A stretch of DNA of 64,000 nt from Lumnitzera littorea. Lineage: Eukaryota; Streptophyta; Magnoliopsida; Myrtales; Combretaceae. The stretch lies in assembly GCA_024138015.1 (NCBI GenBank), contig JAMXBB010000012.1, positions 17,346,634 through 17,410,633 of the forward strand, given 5' to 3'. The notes under the pieces are model-generated. The model made no database searches, was not told the DNA's origin, and saw only the letters and a program-made list of their open reading frames with translations. The position numbers and the translations under genes are program-made. Each line of letters starts with the position of its first letter. Positions within the stretch are counted from its first letter, which is position 1. Of this stretch, positions 10,590 to 21,860 are shown one piece after another.

Positions 10590-12299
10590 ATGACAGTTTT
10601 GTTCACTATACCACTTTGTATCACACGAAATCCAGAATGTAGAATTCTTGTGTGCAGAAAAGAAAAGTATACGAAACATTAGCAAGTTATAGCATATTTT
10701 GAGGCAATTTTCTTCAACAAGAACCTTAGCTTGTGCCTTTTTCAATTTTCACCGGCTGAATTTTTCCTTACCAAAATTAAAGCCTAATTTTCCCGTTTTA
10801 CTAGGAAGTTTCACTTTGATTTTATACATTAACGGCATGGGATACAATCAAGCGCGGTGTGGTTGGTGCGATAGTAAATACACATGAACTTGAGGTGAAA
10901 TCATTTTGTTGTCATCGGCACATCGCCCAAGACTCATCTCATGGACTTCTTTCATTACAGAACAGATAATTGACTTTCATCTTTTCTAACATTGCTCTAC
11001 AAGACAAATTGTTTCTATCACTGTTGATCTTTGCTTTGAGAATCTCCTGAGATCTAAGTGTGGAAGGCACAAGGAATAAGTGCAGTAATGCCCCTGCAAA
11101 ATTTTCCAGCCAAGTAGACATGTTCATACGATGCCACTACAGGATTTCCTGAATCTGTTGTAAGTAGTAGGATCAAGCATTCAGAAACCAGAGGCCTCAT
11201 CGGAATGCATCTTTCAGCATTTGGCAAAAACAAGTACCCTTTCTCATCATTTCTAATCGCATCATTCCTTCTTTCTCCGGCATGGAGCTCAATTGTCGTA
11301 ACCTCCACAATACATGGTTAGACCACTCTACTGAACCTTTGCTATTTTCTAGCATATAGCTGAAAAAATCACTGAGATTCGAATACTGTACAGGCAATAT
11401 ATACGTAACAACCTGATCTTTCTGAATTTTCACTTCTCCTCAAACTATATTATAGACATTGAGGTTACCCAGGTGATGCTCATTTCATTATCATGTCATT
11501 TGCAGTAGGATAAGATGTCAAGATATGTTTAAGCAGAGGGATCATTTAATTTATAAATGTTATGTTAATAGAGAATTTGACATTTTGACGCAACTAGCGC
11601 GTTTGGAATGGTTGATTTACCAGACAGAAAATGAAATTATCAGATGCAATGGTAGTCGTATGCCTTACAATTGCAGCAATAGCTAATTGCGATTACTAAA
11701 AAAAATATCAGGTCATAACAATCTAGATAATATTTTTCTTCACATCCCATGCACGTATATCAGATTTTCTTTCGTTATTTCGAGTTGGTTTGCAGCCTAG
11801 TGTACAGATCTTGATGGTATCCACCCAAAATTAGATTAAGCATAAAAAATATCTTATATTCTGCATTAGACTCTTAATCGTAATTTTGTTAAGGTTTTAA
11901 CTTTGACGAATAGGGACATGTTTGACAAAATTAATTTGTAATATATCATCAGAGATGCCATCGTCCACAATATGCAAGATGTCAAAGGGCTAGCAGCAGT
12001 TATATTGGGAGCTGAAGCTCTTCAATATTTTGAAAAATCATATTGTACATTTAGCTAGTATGTAGAACGTAATTTAGTAAGATTGTATGCTAACTAACTA
12101 ACTTTGGTAAATTTTTCTTTAGTTTTCTTTGGTAAGGTTATAATAATTTTACATTATAGATTTATTGGTATGATATTAGATTCAAGGTATACCTCACAGA
12201 CCGTGGAAGCCTAGACTGTACGGAGTCTAAAAGTTAAAGATTTGGTGCCGACTTGATATTAATTACTTGACGCTCTGATCAGTAGAAAGAAAACTATTC
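10590..12299. other. Duplicated 3' flank of A2, no recognised gene
   Basis: 11460-11900 is collinear with 14640-15060 downstream of A3: shared AAGATGTCAAGATATGTTTAAG, GAGGGATCAT, AAATGAAAT(TC)ATCAGATGCAAT and GCAGCCT(AG)GT phrases. On the minus strand, two overlapping open frames lie between 11054 and 11433, but I recognise no family in them and they are not preserved downstream of A3, so they are not called as genes. 11990-12130 (AGCTCTTCAATA, ATGCTA) resembles 16915-17160. Confidence 0.5.
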
Positions 12300-12960
12300 A
12301 ACATAAAGAAAATTGAAGTGAAATGTATCAATGGATCCTGGGTCCAAAAACTATATCAAGCAATCACAAACTGAAAGTTCATCCATACTACAAATTGCCT
12401 TTGCATTACGAGCGTTTTATTAATGATGTTGAGCCTCTCTTTTGAGCTTATTATGTGAAAATATTGTTATGCGTTTATCGTTTAGCATGTCATTTTTACA
12501 TGTGTTTTGGAACTTTCATGGAAATGTTGGAAGATATTAAGCAAAAATTTTGAATCCCACTCCAACATTTACATGTCTTGTAGTGAGAAGGAAAGGTATC
12601 TAAGTACAGTTGTTTCCGATCTAAGAACATGGAAACAGGCAGAATTCCTAAAATCTTGTTTGCTACATCTTGTGTGCTTGCAAGCAGGGAGCACAGCCTG
12701 GCATCTTACACTCATGCATCTTGCCTCACCTTATTAAACTCAACAGACAACAGGACCAGCAGTGTCTTCACAACTTTCTCCCTCCTCCGTTCTGTTGCTA
12801 TGTGGAAGGCTCCTATATATTGCATTAGGATCACGGCTGGACTTTTTGTTTCCTAGTTTTGTCATGTCTTCTTTACTTAAAAAGGACATTTCCTGCCTTT
12901 AAGCTTTTACATCCCACAGACAGTGTTATCTATCTGTTTATGCTGGTAAGCAACATATGT
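12300..12960 (+). promoter_or_regulatory. Orphan copy of promoter module B (middle)
   Basis: Collinear with 17430-18000 upstream of A4. Shared phrases include AAAATTGAAGT(GA)(AC)AATGTATC, ACATGTCTTGTAG, TGTGCTTGCAAGCA, GCACAGCCTGGCAT, CTCACCTTATTA, TTTCCTAGTTTTGTC and AAAGGACATTTCCT. As at 7.6 kb, no module-B gene follows; about 400 bp later promoter block A of A3 begins. Homology is seen directly. Whether the module still regulates A3 or marks a deleted gene is open. Confidence 0.65.
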
Positions 12961-13364
12961 CAATTTGAATTTGGCGAAAGATAATTTGAAGGTCAGTTGT
13001 GTTTCAACTTTACCTCGATTCTCAAGGACTTTGTAAAAAGGAAATCTAAAATGTACTGCTTTAATTGAACAAACTCATCAGAATATTTCACTGAGTACAC
13101 AATCATTCTCTCTATGTCATCTTAAGAAACAAAAATAAAATGGAAATTTTCATCTCATATCAGAGATATTAATGCACCTTAATGACACGCATTCACTCTT
13201 AATCTATTACAAGCATACTTAATTATTCAGTGTACTTCCATCAAAATTGCTTTTTTGCTAGCAGGAAGCAGTTTTGCCAGACAGCTTTGAGAAACCAATA
13301 CCTCAATCATTGTAATATAGCGGTTTTAATCTCCATGATGGAAAATTTCAATCTCAATTGGAAA

Positions 13365-13680
13365 TCCTGTGTACCATGTGATTTCGATGAAACCGCCCAT
13401 TGAATTTATTGCTGTCCATCTATCTGTCTGGGGACCATAGCTCAAAGCACTTGTGTGCATAAATTATTTATCAGATTCTGTTTTTTGATATTGCATTTGC
13501 TACAAATGGTTAGCTTGTTAATATCATAATCGGTTCTGTTGAACATATGAAAACAGACAACTAATGAAGGCTGGACAGCTCAATAATCTTAGCATCTATA
13601 TAATGAGTGTGATGAGGAGTTGTGTTCAACATCTTCCTCCTTGAGTTCGACACATAACATACTATCTAAGCAAAACAGAG
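13365..13680 (+). promoter_or_regulatory. Promoter block A of DUF241 gene A3
   Basis: Uninterrupted version of the block: TCCTGTGTACCATGTGAT, GAAACCGCCCATTGAATTTA, AACTAATGAAGGCTGG, then CAATAATCTTAGCATC and TATATAA at 13597-13603, about 78 bp before the ATG. It gives the pre-insertion state of the A2 promoter. Confidence 0.7.
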
Positions 13681-14598
13681 ATGGCTTTTGCTTCTGCCAT
13701 TGAAAAATCTATTTCTCATGTTCACTCAACAAGTCTGCCACCAACTGATCATCCACTAACTACCACACTCGAGGACCATTTGAAAAGATTAAGGACCTCA
13801 GAAGAAGCATCTACGTCAATTTGCCACAATTTGAGTGGCCTTAAAGATTTGTATGAGCAGGTTGATGATTGGCTTCAACTTCCTCTGAATCAACAACCTC
13901 TCTTTCACTTGCAAGACCGTGAATGCATGGATGATGTGTTGGATAGATCTATGAGGGTCTTGGATGTGTGTGGAACCGCCAGAGATGCGTTCTTGCAGAT
14001 AAAGTCTTCTATGCAAGAGCTAGAATCGTCTTTACACAGAAAAAGAGACGATTCTTGCTCAGCAAGTGATGTCCAAGCTTACTTGAAATCTAGAAAGAAC
14101 CTAAAGAAAGTCATCGAAAGGTCAATTGGAGATATAAAGAAGATGAAGCAGCCTACCCTTTTGCCCTCAAGTGCCGACTGGAGGGGGACTGATGCACTTG
14201 ACATGCTAAGAGAAGTGCAGCATTTCAGCAAAACGGTGTTTGAGTCCATATTATCCATTGTTTGCCAGAAAAATACAGGACAAAAGCTGACTGGCTGGTC
14301 CACGGTTTCACAACTACTGCGATCCAAGAATTCAGCAGCCTATGTAAATGAACTGGAAGATCTAGATGATGATCTACTTTTTCTTAGGTCAAGCAAAGAC
14401 ATCAATGCGGTACAAGTGCAAAACATACTGAAGAGACTGGAGGCACTAGAATCTACCTCTCGGGAATTGGAAGATGATTTGGAATCCGTCTTTAGATGTA
14501 TGGTGAAAACGAGAGTTTCTGTACTCAATATCTTTGCACTCCAAATGACAGTTTTGCTCACTCTAATCCATATTGATGATGCATTAACGAATATGTAA
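13681..14598 (+). CDS. DUF241-family protein, copy A3 with C-terminal extension (305 aa)
   Basis: Intronless DUF241 protein with the full set of family motifs: HVHSTSLPPTDHP near residues 13-25, NQQPLFHLQ near 70-78, MDDVLDRSMRVLDVCG near 83-98, QELESSLHRKRD near 112-123 and a C-terminal LEDDLESVFRCMVKTR. Residues 1-288 align with A1 and A2. At the position of the A2 stop (ACACTGTAA) A3 has GCACTCCAA, so translation runs on for 17 residues (beginning QMTVLLTLIHIDD) to a TAA at 14596-14598. The extension is moderately hydrophobic and is derived from former 3' untranslated sequence still visible after A2. The frame is otherwise intact. Function is unknown; whether the tail is tolerated cannot be told from sequence. 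Confidence 0.9.
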   Translation: MAFASAIEKSISHVHSTSLPPTDHPLTTTLEDHLKRLRTSEEASTSICHNLSGLKDLYEQVDDWLQLPLNQQPLFHLQDRECMDDVLDRSMRVLDVCGTARDAFLQIKSSMQELESSLHRKRDDSCSASDVQAYLKSRKNLKKVIERSIGDIKKMKQPTLLPSSADWRGTDALDMLREVQHFSKTVFESILSIVCQKNTGQKLTGWSTVSQLLRSKNSAAYVNELEDLDDDLLFLRSSKDINAVQVQNILKRLEALESTSRELEDDLESVFRCMVKTRVSVLNIFALQMTVLLTLIHIDDALTNM

Positions 14599-15908
14599 CA
14601 ATCAGATCCTTCTGAATTCACATTGTTCTTAAATGAAATAGGAAACCTTTCAGCAACCGATTTTCTGATCAGTTCATTAACTTGTCAGCTTCTCATTTGC
14701 ATGTAGAGAAGATGTCAAAATATGTTTAAGTAAGTAGAGGGATCATCCACAAGGATTATGTTAACAGAGAATTCGATATTTTCATGCAACTTATGAATTC
14801 GGAAAGGTTGATCTACTCGGACATAAAATGAAATCATCAGATGCAATAGGAGTCACGGGCCTTATAATAGCATATATCGGTCAAAATACTATCTCTCTTC
14901 ACATCTCTTTCGTGCTTTCACAGATAATTTTTTCTCAAATTTAGCTGATCTGCAGCCTGGTATAGGGATCTTGATGGCATCTGCCCAACATCGTAGACAT
15001 TAAGCATTAAAAATGTCTTATCTCCTGCATTACAGTCTCAAAATGTATTATCCGTGAGCAAGACGCACATGTTTGGCAGTATTATTTTATCATGTTCATG
15101 TATTCATCAGAGTCAGCGATGCCATCTTCCTTGATCTCCAGGCTGTCGAGATTCCAGGTTTATTTCAATGGCTAGTGGCTATAACTGTTTCAAGCTCTTC
15201 AAAGGACGTGGACTATTTATTTTATTTAACAGAGTCAAATGGAGGACAAGAGAACCCACTCGTGCACATGCTTCTTGTTATGTGTTTTTGTGCGTGCGTG
15301 TGTGTGTTTTTTTAAATGAAAAATTATCATTATTATGAAGAACTTCTCCAACAATTGTGTGTGTTTTTTCGGCAGAAATGCCCTCGGAAATTTTTTCGAC
15401 ATTTGTTATCATATATTATTATGATGGTCTCAAAAGTTGCAATTGCAAACACTAATTTTTTGCTGTAGATCGTGGAGGAAGAAAGCAGTGGCTGGCCACC
15501 AGTGGTGATAATTAAAAACCACGAGGATGCTTACTAAAAATGAGAAAAAATATGGAAGCCATTTTCACTATTTTCGCTGATATTTTTACATAGGCTATCT
15601 TTGTCCCTCACATCACTTATTGTTGAAAGCCATTTGGAATTTTGATTTCTTGAAACTACGATAAACACACACACACACATATATATATATACAGAAAAAT
15701 CCTCCGTGAAACAAAGGCAAGGTATTGAATTACCTGTGCAAAGTATCCATACATCACAATTATATTAAAAACGAAATGATAGCTAGTGCCATAGATACTT
15801 ATTCAAAGGTTAATTAACAAAAAGAAAAAATTCATCTTTTTGCGTACTATATTTTTTTTAAATGTATAATTTCTTTTTTACCAATTCTACATCTTTTAGA
15901 TTAGAAAT

Positions 15909-16086
15909 TGGCTATAAATGAGTCAATTCGAAATAATATCGCATGAAACTCGATTTCAAATTAGACTTAAAATTTCAATGCTTGAGTTTAACTCAAATTT
16001 GATCGAGCTAGAATTTCATGATCTCTAGCTTGACTAAAATAGTCCTCAACAAGTTTACATTTGCCCCAATTCATTCATAGGCTTGA
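15909..16086. mobile_element. Short MITE-like inverted-repeat element
   Basis: Ends read inward as TTGGCTATAAATGAGTCAATT and CAAGCCTATGAATGAATTGGG, an imperfect inverted repeat resembling the termini of the 1178-1687 element. The interior has GAGTTTAACTCAAATTTGA-type phrases. No clear target duplication was found, so the boundaries are approximate. Confidence 0.4.
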
Positions 16087-16734
16087 TTTTTCTTTAAAAG
16101 AAAAAATCTCATTTAATTAAAAAAATATTGTTATGTAAACTCAAGTTGAACTTAACTGATATTTAGGCTCGATTTGAACCTGATTAGACTTACTAGTTAA
16201 TTGAGTTAAATATTATGAAACTCACATTCAAGTTAATAAACTACTTGAATAACTCAAGTTTGAGTTTGATTGAACTATTATAGAAACAATATCAACTAAA
16301 CATTAAACCAAACTCAAGTAACTTGCAAATAAATTTAACTTATTCACACATTGAAATAGAAAATAGGAAAATCAATCATGTTAAATCCTAACGAGAGAAC
16401 ATCAATATCAGATGAACCAAACTCAAGTAGCTTGCAAATAAATTTTAGTTTATTCGCAGGCTGAAATAGGGAAGAGGAGAATTAGTCATGTTACATCCTA
16501 ATGGGAGAACATCAAATATCATATGAGCCATGAGAGTCATGGCATGAGATATAATTAACCTTGAAATTCATACATTGTGTTCTTTAAATAAAATTAACAA
16601 GTCATGGGCACTTATTAACAAAATCCAAAAGCTAAACATTTACGGTCTGCAAATGGGTAATTCCCTATTTAACGAATATGTTGACAATGTGGCGCTTGCC
16701 AACCAAAAAAATAATAATAAATAAATAATAAAGG

Positions 16735-16735
<1 letters not shown>

Positions 16736-16768
<33 letters not shown>
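16736..16768. repeat. (AG)n microsatellite
   Basis: An uninterrupted run of about sixteen AG dinucleotides between GGGT and CACAG. Length is likely polymorphic. Confidence 0.9.
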
Positions 16769-16769
<1 letters not shown>

Positions 16770-17429
16770 ACAGTTAACTAGTCTAGAGTGGATCGAGCGC
16801 AGGCCTAATAAGTTTACTGCCAATCAGAACGCAAGGCGGCTGTAATTTGCAACATAAACCATGGTACATACAGCACAGGAAGTTTAAAATTTTGGCACTA
16901 GTAACAGTTATCCTGGAAGCTGTAACTCTTCAATAGAAAAATGTTAAGGGGTGTACTTTTAAAAAATTCGAATATCCTCTTTCTTTTTCATTCACATAAG
17001 TCCTGTAAAATGTGTAATCAGTATTGAAATATATAACAATGTCCTTTTTACGATTTTAACAAGCAACTCAAAGACAATTGTTCATAAGACCCCTTACCAA
17101 AAATGTCGCATATTAGCTAATATATTAAAGCATAAATTGGGAAGATTATATGCTAGTTGAATTCGACAGAAAATAGTTAGGTTTTCTTGTTTGAGGTCAT
17201 AGTTGATGATGTTTTATTCAACGGCAAAAGATGAAGTGGTTGCTTTTTAACGAACTGCATTGTGAATTTCTTTTTCTTTTATTTATTTTTTTTCCTTGTG
17301 TAAATATGGGGTCTATAAAAACTTTAAAATATGATAAGGAACTCTCTTTAAGAACCTTACAAATAAGATAAAAAAAGCTTTTAAAAATTAGAATTTCTCA
17401 AAATACCAATGTGATACTGAAGGACCTCA

Positions 17430-18139
17430 TGTTCAAGAAAAATTGAAGTACAATGTATCCGCAGTCCCTATTTCGAAAACACTCTCAAGCCAGTTATAAT
17501 AAGCCAACAGGAAGTGGAACAAACTGAAATTTACTCCACACAATAAATTGCCGACGTGTTACCAGTGTCTTCTTTTTGGAGCTTTTATGGAAATGATTGA
17601 AAATAGGGAATAAAAAATGAAAAAAAAAAATCAAATCTCCCCAACATTTGCATGTCTTGTAGAGAGGAGAAAAAGTATCTTAGTATAGTTGTGCCAATCT
17701 AAAAACAGAGAAACAAGCAAAATTTTTGAACTCTTGTGTGCTTGCAAGCAAGGTGCACAGCCTGGCATTAAAGAATCGTCCATCTATTGTCTCACCTTAT
17801 TAGTTTAAACAGACATCATCTACCAACAGTATCTTGACAACTTGCTCTCTCCCTTTCTCCACTATGTGCTCTGTGTTTATGGAAGGTTCCTATGGATTGC
17901 ACTTGTATTACAGTTGTTTGTTTCCTAGTTTTGTCTTGTCTTCCGTACTTAGAAAGGACATTTCCTACCTCTTTCCTTGTGCATCCTACCGATAGAGTTA
18001 GCTGTCCTGCACACCACCTATATATAAATCCATGGTCAGCAAGCTCATAAGTTTCAATTCAACCATAATCCTCATTTCATGGTAAGACTCACCTTGTCAC
18101 CTTCAAAACAAACATTGCTATTGTTCCTCATTTCAAACA
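17430..18139 (+). promoter_or_regulatory. Promoter module B and leader of A4
   Basis: Contains the module-B phrases, including the 12-bp palindrome TGCTTGCAAGCA at 17739-17750 and GCACAGCCTGGCAT. It ends in a strong TATATATAAA at 18019-18028, about 112 bp before the A4 start codon. The region differs from promoter block A of A1-A3, so A4 has a different core promoter from its paralogues. Confidence 0.65.
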
Positions 18140-18159
18140 ATGGCACATCTGAATTTTGA
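18079..18159 (+). other. Upstream ORF overlapping the A4 start codon
   Basis: An ATG at 18079, about 50 bp after the TATA box, opens a 26-codon frame that ends in TGA at 18157-18159. It is out of frame with A4 and overlaps its start by 20 nt. It is probably downstream of the transcription start and could reduce A4 translation. Alternatively the ATGGTAAGA context could be a 5' splice donor, but no convincing acceptor was seen before 18140. Confidence 0.45.
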
Positions 18160-18820
18160 AGACCTCAGAGCCCTCCATGATTATGCCAATGACATGCTTA
18201 ATTCCCCGGAAGTCCAACAATCTCTCTTCCAACATCCACAGGACGGATTTGTCAATGGCCTATCAGAAGCAACTCTAACAATGTTAGATGTTTGTGGCAA
18301 CTCCATAGATGTTCTCTTACTTGTGAAAGAACATCTCCAACATTTACAATCCACATTGCGTAAAATGTCTAGTATCAAGCAAGGTATTGAAGAGGTGATT
18401 GCTGCAAACAAACGGCTTAAGAAGATGTTGAAGAAAGAAGTGTCAAAATGCCTGCAATCTCTTAAAGGGATGAATCATAGATTCATCGGTTTGGGTTTCT
18501 TTCCCACAGATCATAGCCTAAATGTAATTCCCGAAATGCTTAGAGAAGTTAGAACCACCATTCTAGCTATTGTACAGTCGCTGCCATCGGTCACATCCAT
18601 GTCCTTTTTAGATAGAAAGTCAACCAAAGAGTTATTCTCAGCAAAATTTATAGGTGGCTGGAGTCGGAATACCATTGGTGAATATGCTACCATTCAAAAC
18701 ACAAATAAAAGCTTAGAAGCAATGGAAATAGCCAGTGAGAACATTCAACTAGAGTTGGAAAGCATGTTCAGGCGCTTGATCCAAACTAGAGTTTCTCTCC
18801 TAAACATGCTGACTGTCTAG
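18140..18820 (+). CDS. Shortened DUF241-family protein, copy A4 (226 aa)
   Basis: Diverged DUF241 paralogue. It begins directly in the family's DLRALHDYANDML segment (equivalent to about residue 55 of A1), followed by QQSLFQHPQ, VNGLSEATLTMLDVCGNS, a shortened middle, IGGWS, and the C-terminal LELESMFRRLIQTRVSLLNML motif. At 226 residues it lacks the N-terminal 50 or so residues, including the HVRS-x-SLPS motif. No frame-shifted remnant of that region is evident between the TATA box and the ATG. The C-terminus is closer to the general family consensus (RRLIQTRVSLLN) than A1-A3 are. It uses promoter module B. It is either a genuinely N-truncated functional member or a gene whose 5' end was replaced when the promoter module joined. 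Function is unknown. Confidence 0.85.
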   Translation: MAHLNFEDLRALHDYANDMLNSPEVQQSLFQHPQDGFVNGLSEATLTMLDVCGNSIDVLLLVKEHLQHLQSTLRKMSSIKQGIEEVIAANKRLKKMLKKEVSKCLQSLKGMNHRFIGLGFFPTDHSLNVIPEMLREVRTTILAIVQSLPSVTSMSFLDRKSTKELFSAKFIGGWSRNTIGEYATIQNTNKSLEAMEIASENIQLELESMFRRLIQTRVSLLNMLTV

Positions 18821-21800
18821 AGGGAGCCTTTGATAGTTGAGCCAAGGACTTTAGGTTCAACCATATCAATAATTAACAACAATAATGGTACATAAAATCA
18901 GTAAAGTTTAGTCTGCTAGCTTTAACAACTCAGTCACATGCTTTTACATTGTATTCTTTCATTTGTTCTAATAAAAGGACAGCAACAATGTATTCTTTCA
19001 TTCTTCCTAATAAAATCATAGCCCCAATCTGGGCCTCATTTCTTCAAGTTGTTTGGTATCATACATGTAGGAGAGGGATCATCCTGACAGGAACTTCAAA
19101 TTTTGTGTATCTAATAAGCTACAGCAATGCCAAGGAATGAAAAAAGTGTGGGGGAACGCATCAACAGATGCAAGTAAATCACTCTATGACATGCTTTTTG
19201 CTGACCATCCTGACAACACCCATGACCCGACAATAGGTCATCAATAAATACGTATTAGAAGAAAAAAAAAGGCAAAGCAAGATCATTTGACTATGAACAA
19301 CCTACATTCAAAGTATAGAATACTTTTGAATTATTACAAAGAAAGGCTCGAGCTTTGTTGTACTTGTTGTACTACAACAAAGAAAGGTGCCCGATTAAAT
19401 ACTAAATTGATGATTCTTCGTGATGTATCTATACCTATTTAATCTCTCAAAATCCTAATAGGCACATAGTTCTTTTCTAGGCCGTAGCCGATCGTATTGC
19501 TAAGAAAAATGCATCGACAGAAAGCATTTACTTGGTACACTTGCTCCAAGATTTACAGTTTCACCCTTCTTATTTACACACAATTCTCACAATTCATGCA
19601 TAGCTACGTTCGAAAACACATATTATGTTTTTTGGGCTAAATTATAAACATACCATGTTGAGAGAGAGGGAAAAGGGATTGTATGTGTTTCAGAAAGTAT
19701 ATAATGTAGTAGCATTAAAGAAGCAAACTTTTATTGGCTGGGACCAGTGATTGATAAATCATCTAACACATTAACATGCTAGTAATAAAGGGAAAAAAGG
19801 TTGCTGCTATTATAAAACTCTGCCATTGAGTAAATAGAAAACTGTTCACACATAGGTGGTATGAATATGTCCATCAAATTCCATACAAATTGTTTATTGC
19901 AGAAAGAACAGAAAATAATCAGAAAGCATTACTGGTGAAGGCAACATCAGCATCATTATCTGTTTCTCCCCCAGCTTCCAAATAGCTTGAGCATTTTTCT
20001 AACTAGCAACATTCTCCAATGCGCTCTGCAAGAAAAGACTTATACTTACTACCCTGAAATGTAAAATCAGAGAGTTCGATTTAGTATATGGAAACTTTCA
20101 TATTTCCACTAGATTGTTGGTCCCTGGATACAGTTTTAAAGGCAATGACAACTAGCGATGTAAGGGGAGTAATTAACATTGTTTCCCATTCTCATATTCA
20201 ATTTTTGTAATTCAAAGCCTTCCTTAAGTAAATTTTGCATCACTTACTTAGGCAGCACTCACAGTTTCAACTATTACACAGCATAAGAGGCTCATTCCAT
20301 ATGGTAGAAAAAACAAAACTATAAATCTCATGGACAGAATAAACACAGGCTTTTGGCTATTTGTTCAGGTAAAATGTCCTACCAGCTCCAATGCTGTAAG
20401 TATGACAAAAACCAATTCGGTAGAATCAGCAATTTGTGATGAAAATTCTACTTTCAAAATAATAAAAACATATTTAACCGTTTTATTGCCATCCTGTGGA
20501 GGGCAAAACATGATAAATTGTGCACAAGAGATGGTGTAGTAATTAGAGATTACAACAATAAAAAGATTTTTGGCAACTGAAATCAACATTATGAGGCATG
20601 TTTGAAAAAAGAAACTTGGGACAGTTAAGATATTAATATTTATTGACTAATACAGCGATGTCCCCATGCCCTTCCTGCATGGTGACATGAGGCAATGTTC
20701 AGATAAACACTTCGATATTCTATAAATGTTGAATTCAAAACCAAGCACTTGATAGAATCAATAAGTTGAAGTATTTTATCACAATGTCAGCCCTAGTGTT
20801 TCATATAAGTGATAGAAACCACACGAGCCTGACTGATTTTATTGAACAACAAGTGATAACGAACCCTAATTCCAAGAGGAATCAAGCCATAAAGCATAAT
20901 TGCTCCAAACTACACAGAGCTAATATAGCTCCTACACACTATGACAGTTATCATGAAATCAATGCATGCCTACATGACCCATGTAACTACCACTATGTAT
21001 ACAACCATAAACCCTTAAAATACACAGTTGCATCTTACTGGACCATACTAAAGTACTAGAATACTAGAATCTACACCATACTAATAGCAAAGTCTGTACC
21101 ACCCTATGTAAGTAACAATGTGCAACATGCGTGATTGAGTTCTTAGGTTCTTCATAAACCACAGATAGAGTTACTTGGACTTTGAGATATGGAGATACAT
21201 CAATTCGAGGTTTAATTTCTTCAAATGTGGGTGATAAAACAATCTATGTGATGATCAAGAACAGACTACTTCATCATCAACAACTAACTATATAGACTTT
21301 ATATAATTTGCATATTTTTATCTGAATAGATAAGGCAGATGGTATTGGCAAGTTGTATTACCAGATTTATTAGAGGCGTTGCTCATGTTAATGATAAGTT
21401 AATTTGGGTAGAGATTGTCAAAAGAGCATCGTGTAAAACAACCAAAATGAATGAAAATGATTTGTGATGATCCAGCAGTCATAGCACTCCAGTGTTTCAT
21501 GATTTAAAAAGAAAATTTAAAAAAAAAAACGAAATGATTGACATTTGTTCATGAAAAGCATACATTAGTAAAACCCTACGTCTCAAAATAAAATGAATCT
21601 TTGAAGCTTAGGCTAGTTCATTAGGTATAAAAACAATCTCTATGGATATCCCATTCTTGAATGCTACAACTCAAATTTACAGGCATGTCAATAAAAAATT
21701 GTTGTAAACGAGACGTGGACAAACACTTCTATCTAGAGGCACCATAAATGAAGATTGAAACTCAACAATTCTTAAAGTAGCCTCAAAAGATAAGTACAAT

Positions 21801-21860
21801 TGAGATGCTAAAATATTTTCCATCTCTCTTACAAACAGAAACTTAGCGCATACCATGGAC
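18821..21860. other. Intergenic and probable 3' region of the complex I subunit gene
   Basis: No independent gene recognised. Sequence just left of 21861 is the 3' untranslated region of the minus-strand gene and happens to stay open in another frame. On the minus strand near 19900-20060 there are splice-like features (a TTTCAG acceptor, and a tail with AATAAA at 19893-19898), which might be an alternative 3' exon, but the case is weak. Confidence 0.4.

Larger units (their letters stand above)
14599..17429. other. Intergenic: duplicated 3' flank, repeats, AG microsatellite
   Basis: 14640-15060 duplicates the 3' flank of A2. 15225-15270 matches sequence left of A1. GT and CA/TA microsatellites lie near 15293-15308 and 15666-15690. 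16300-16550 contains two diverged copies of a block about 110 bp long (AACTCAAGTA(AG)CTTGCAAATAAA, then AATCCTAA(CT)G(AG)GAGAACATCAA). A (AG)n run occupies 16736-16768. No gene was recognised. Confidence 0.5.

Noticed and set aside
11054..11433. Overlapping minus-strand frames downstream of A2
   Set aside because: No family recognised, two different frames, and not conserved in the duplicated flank of A3.
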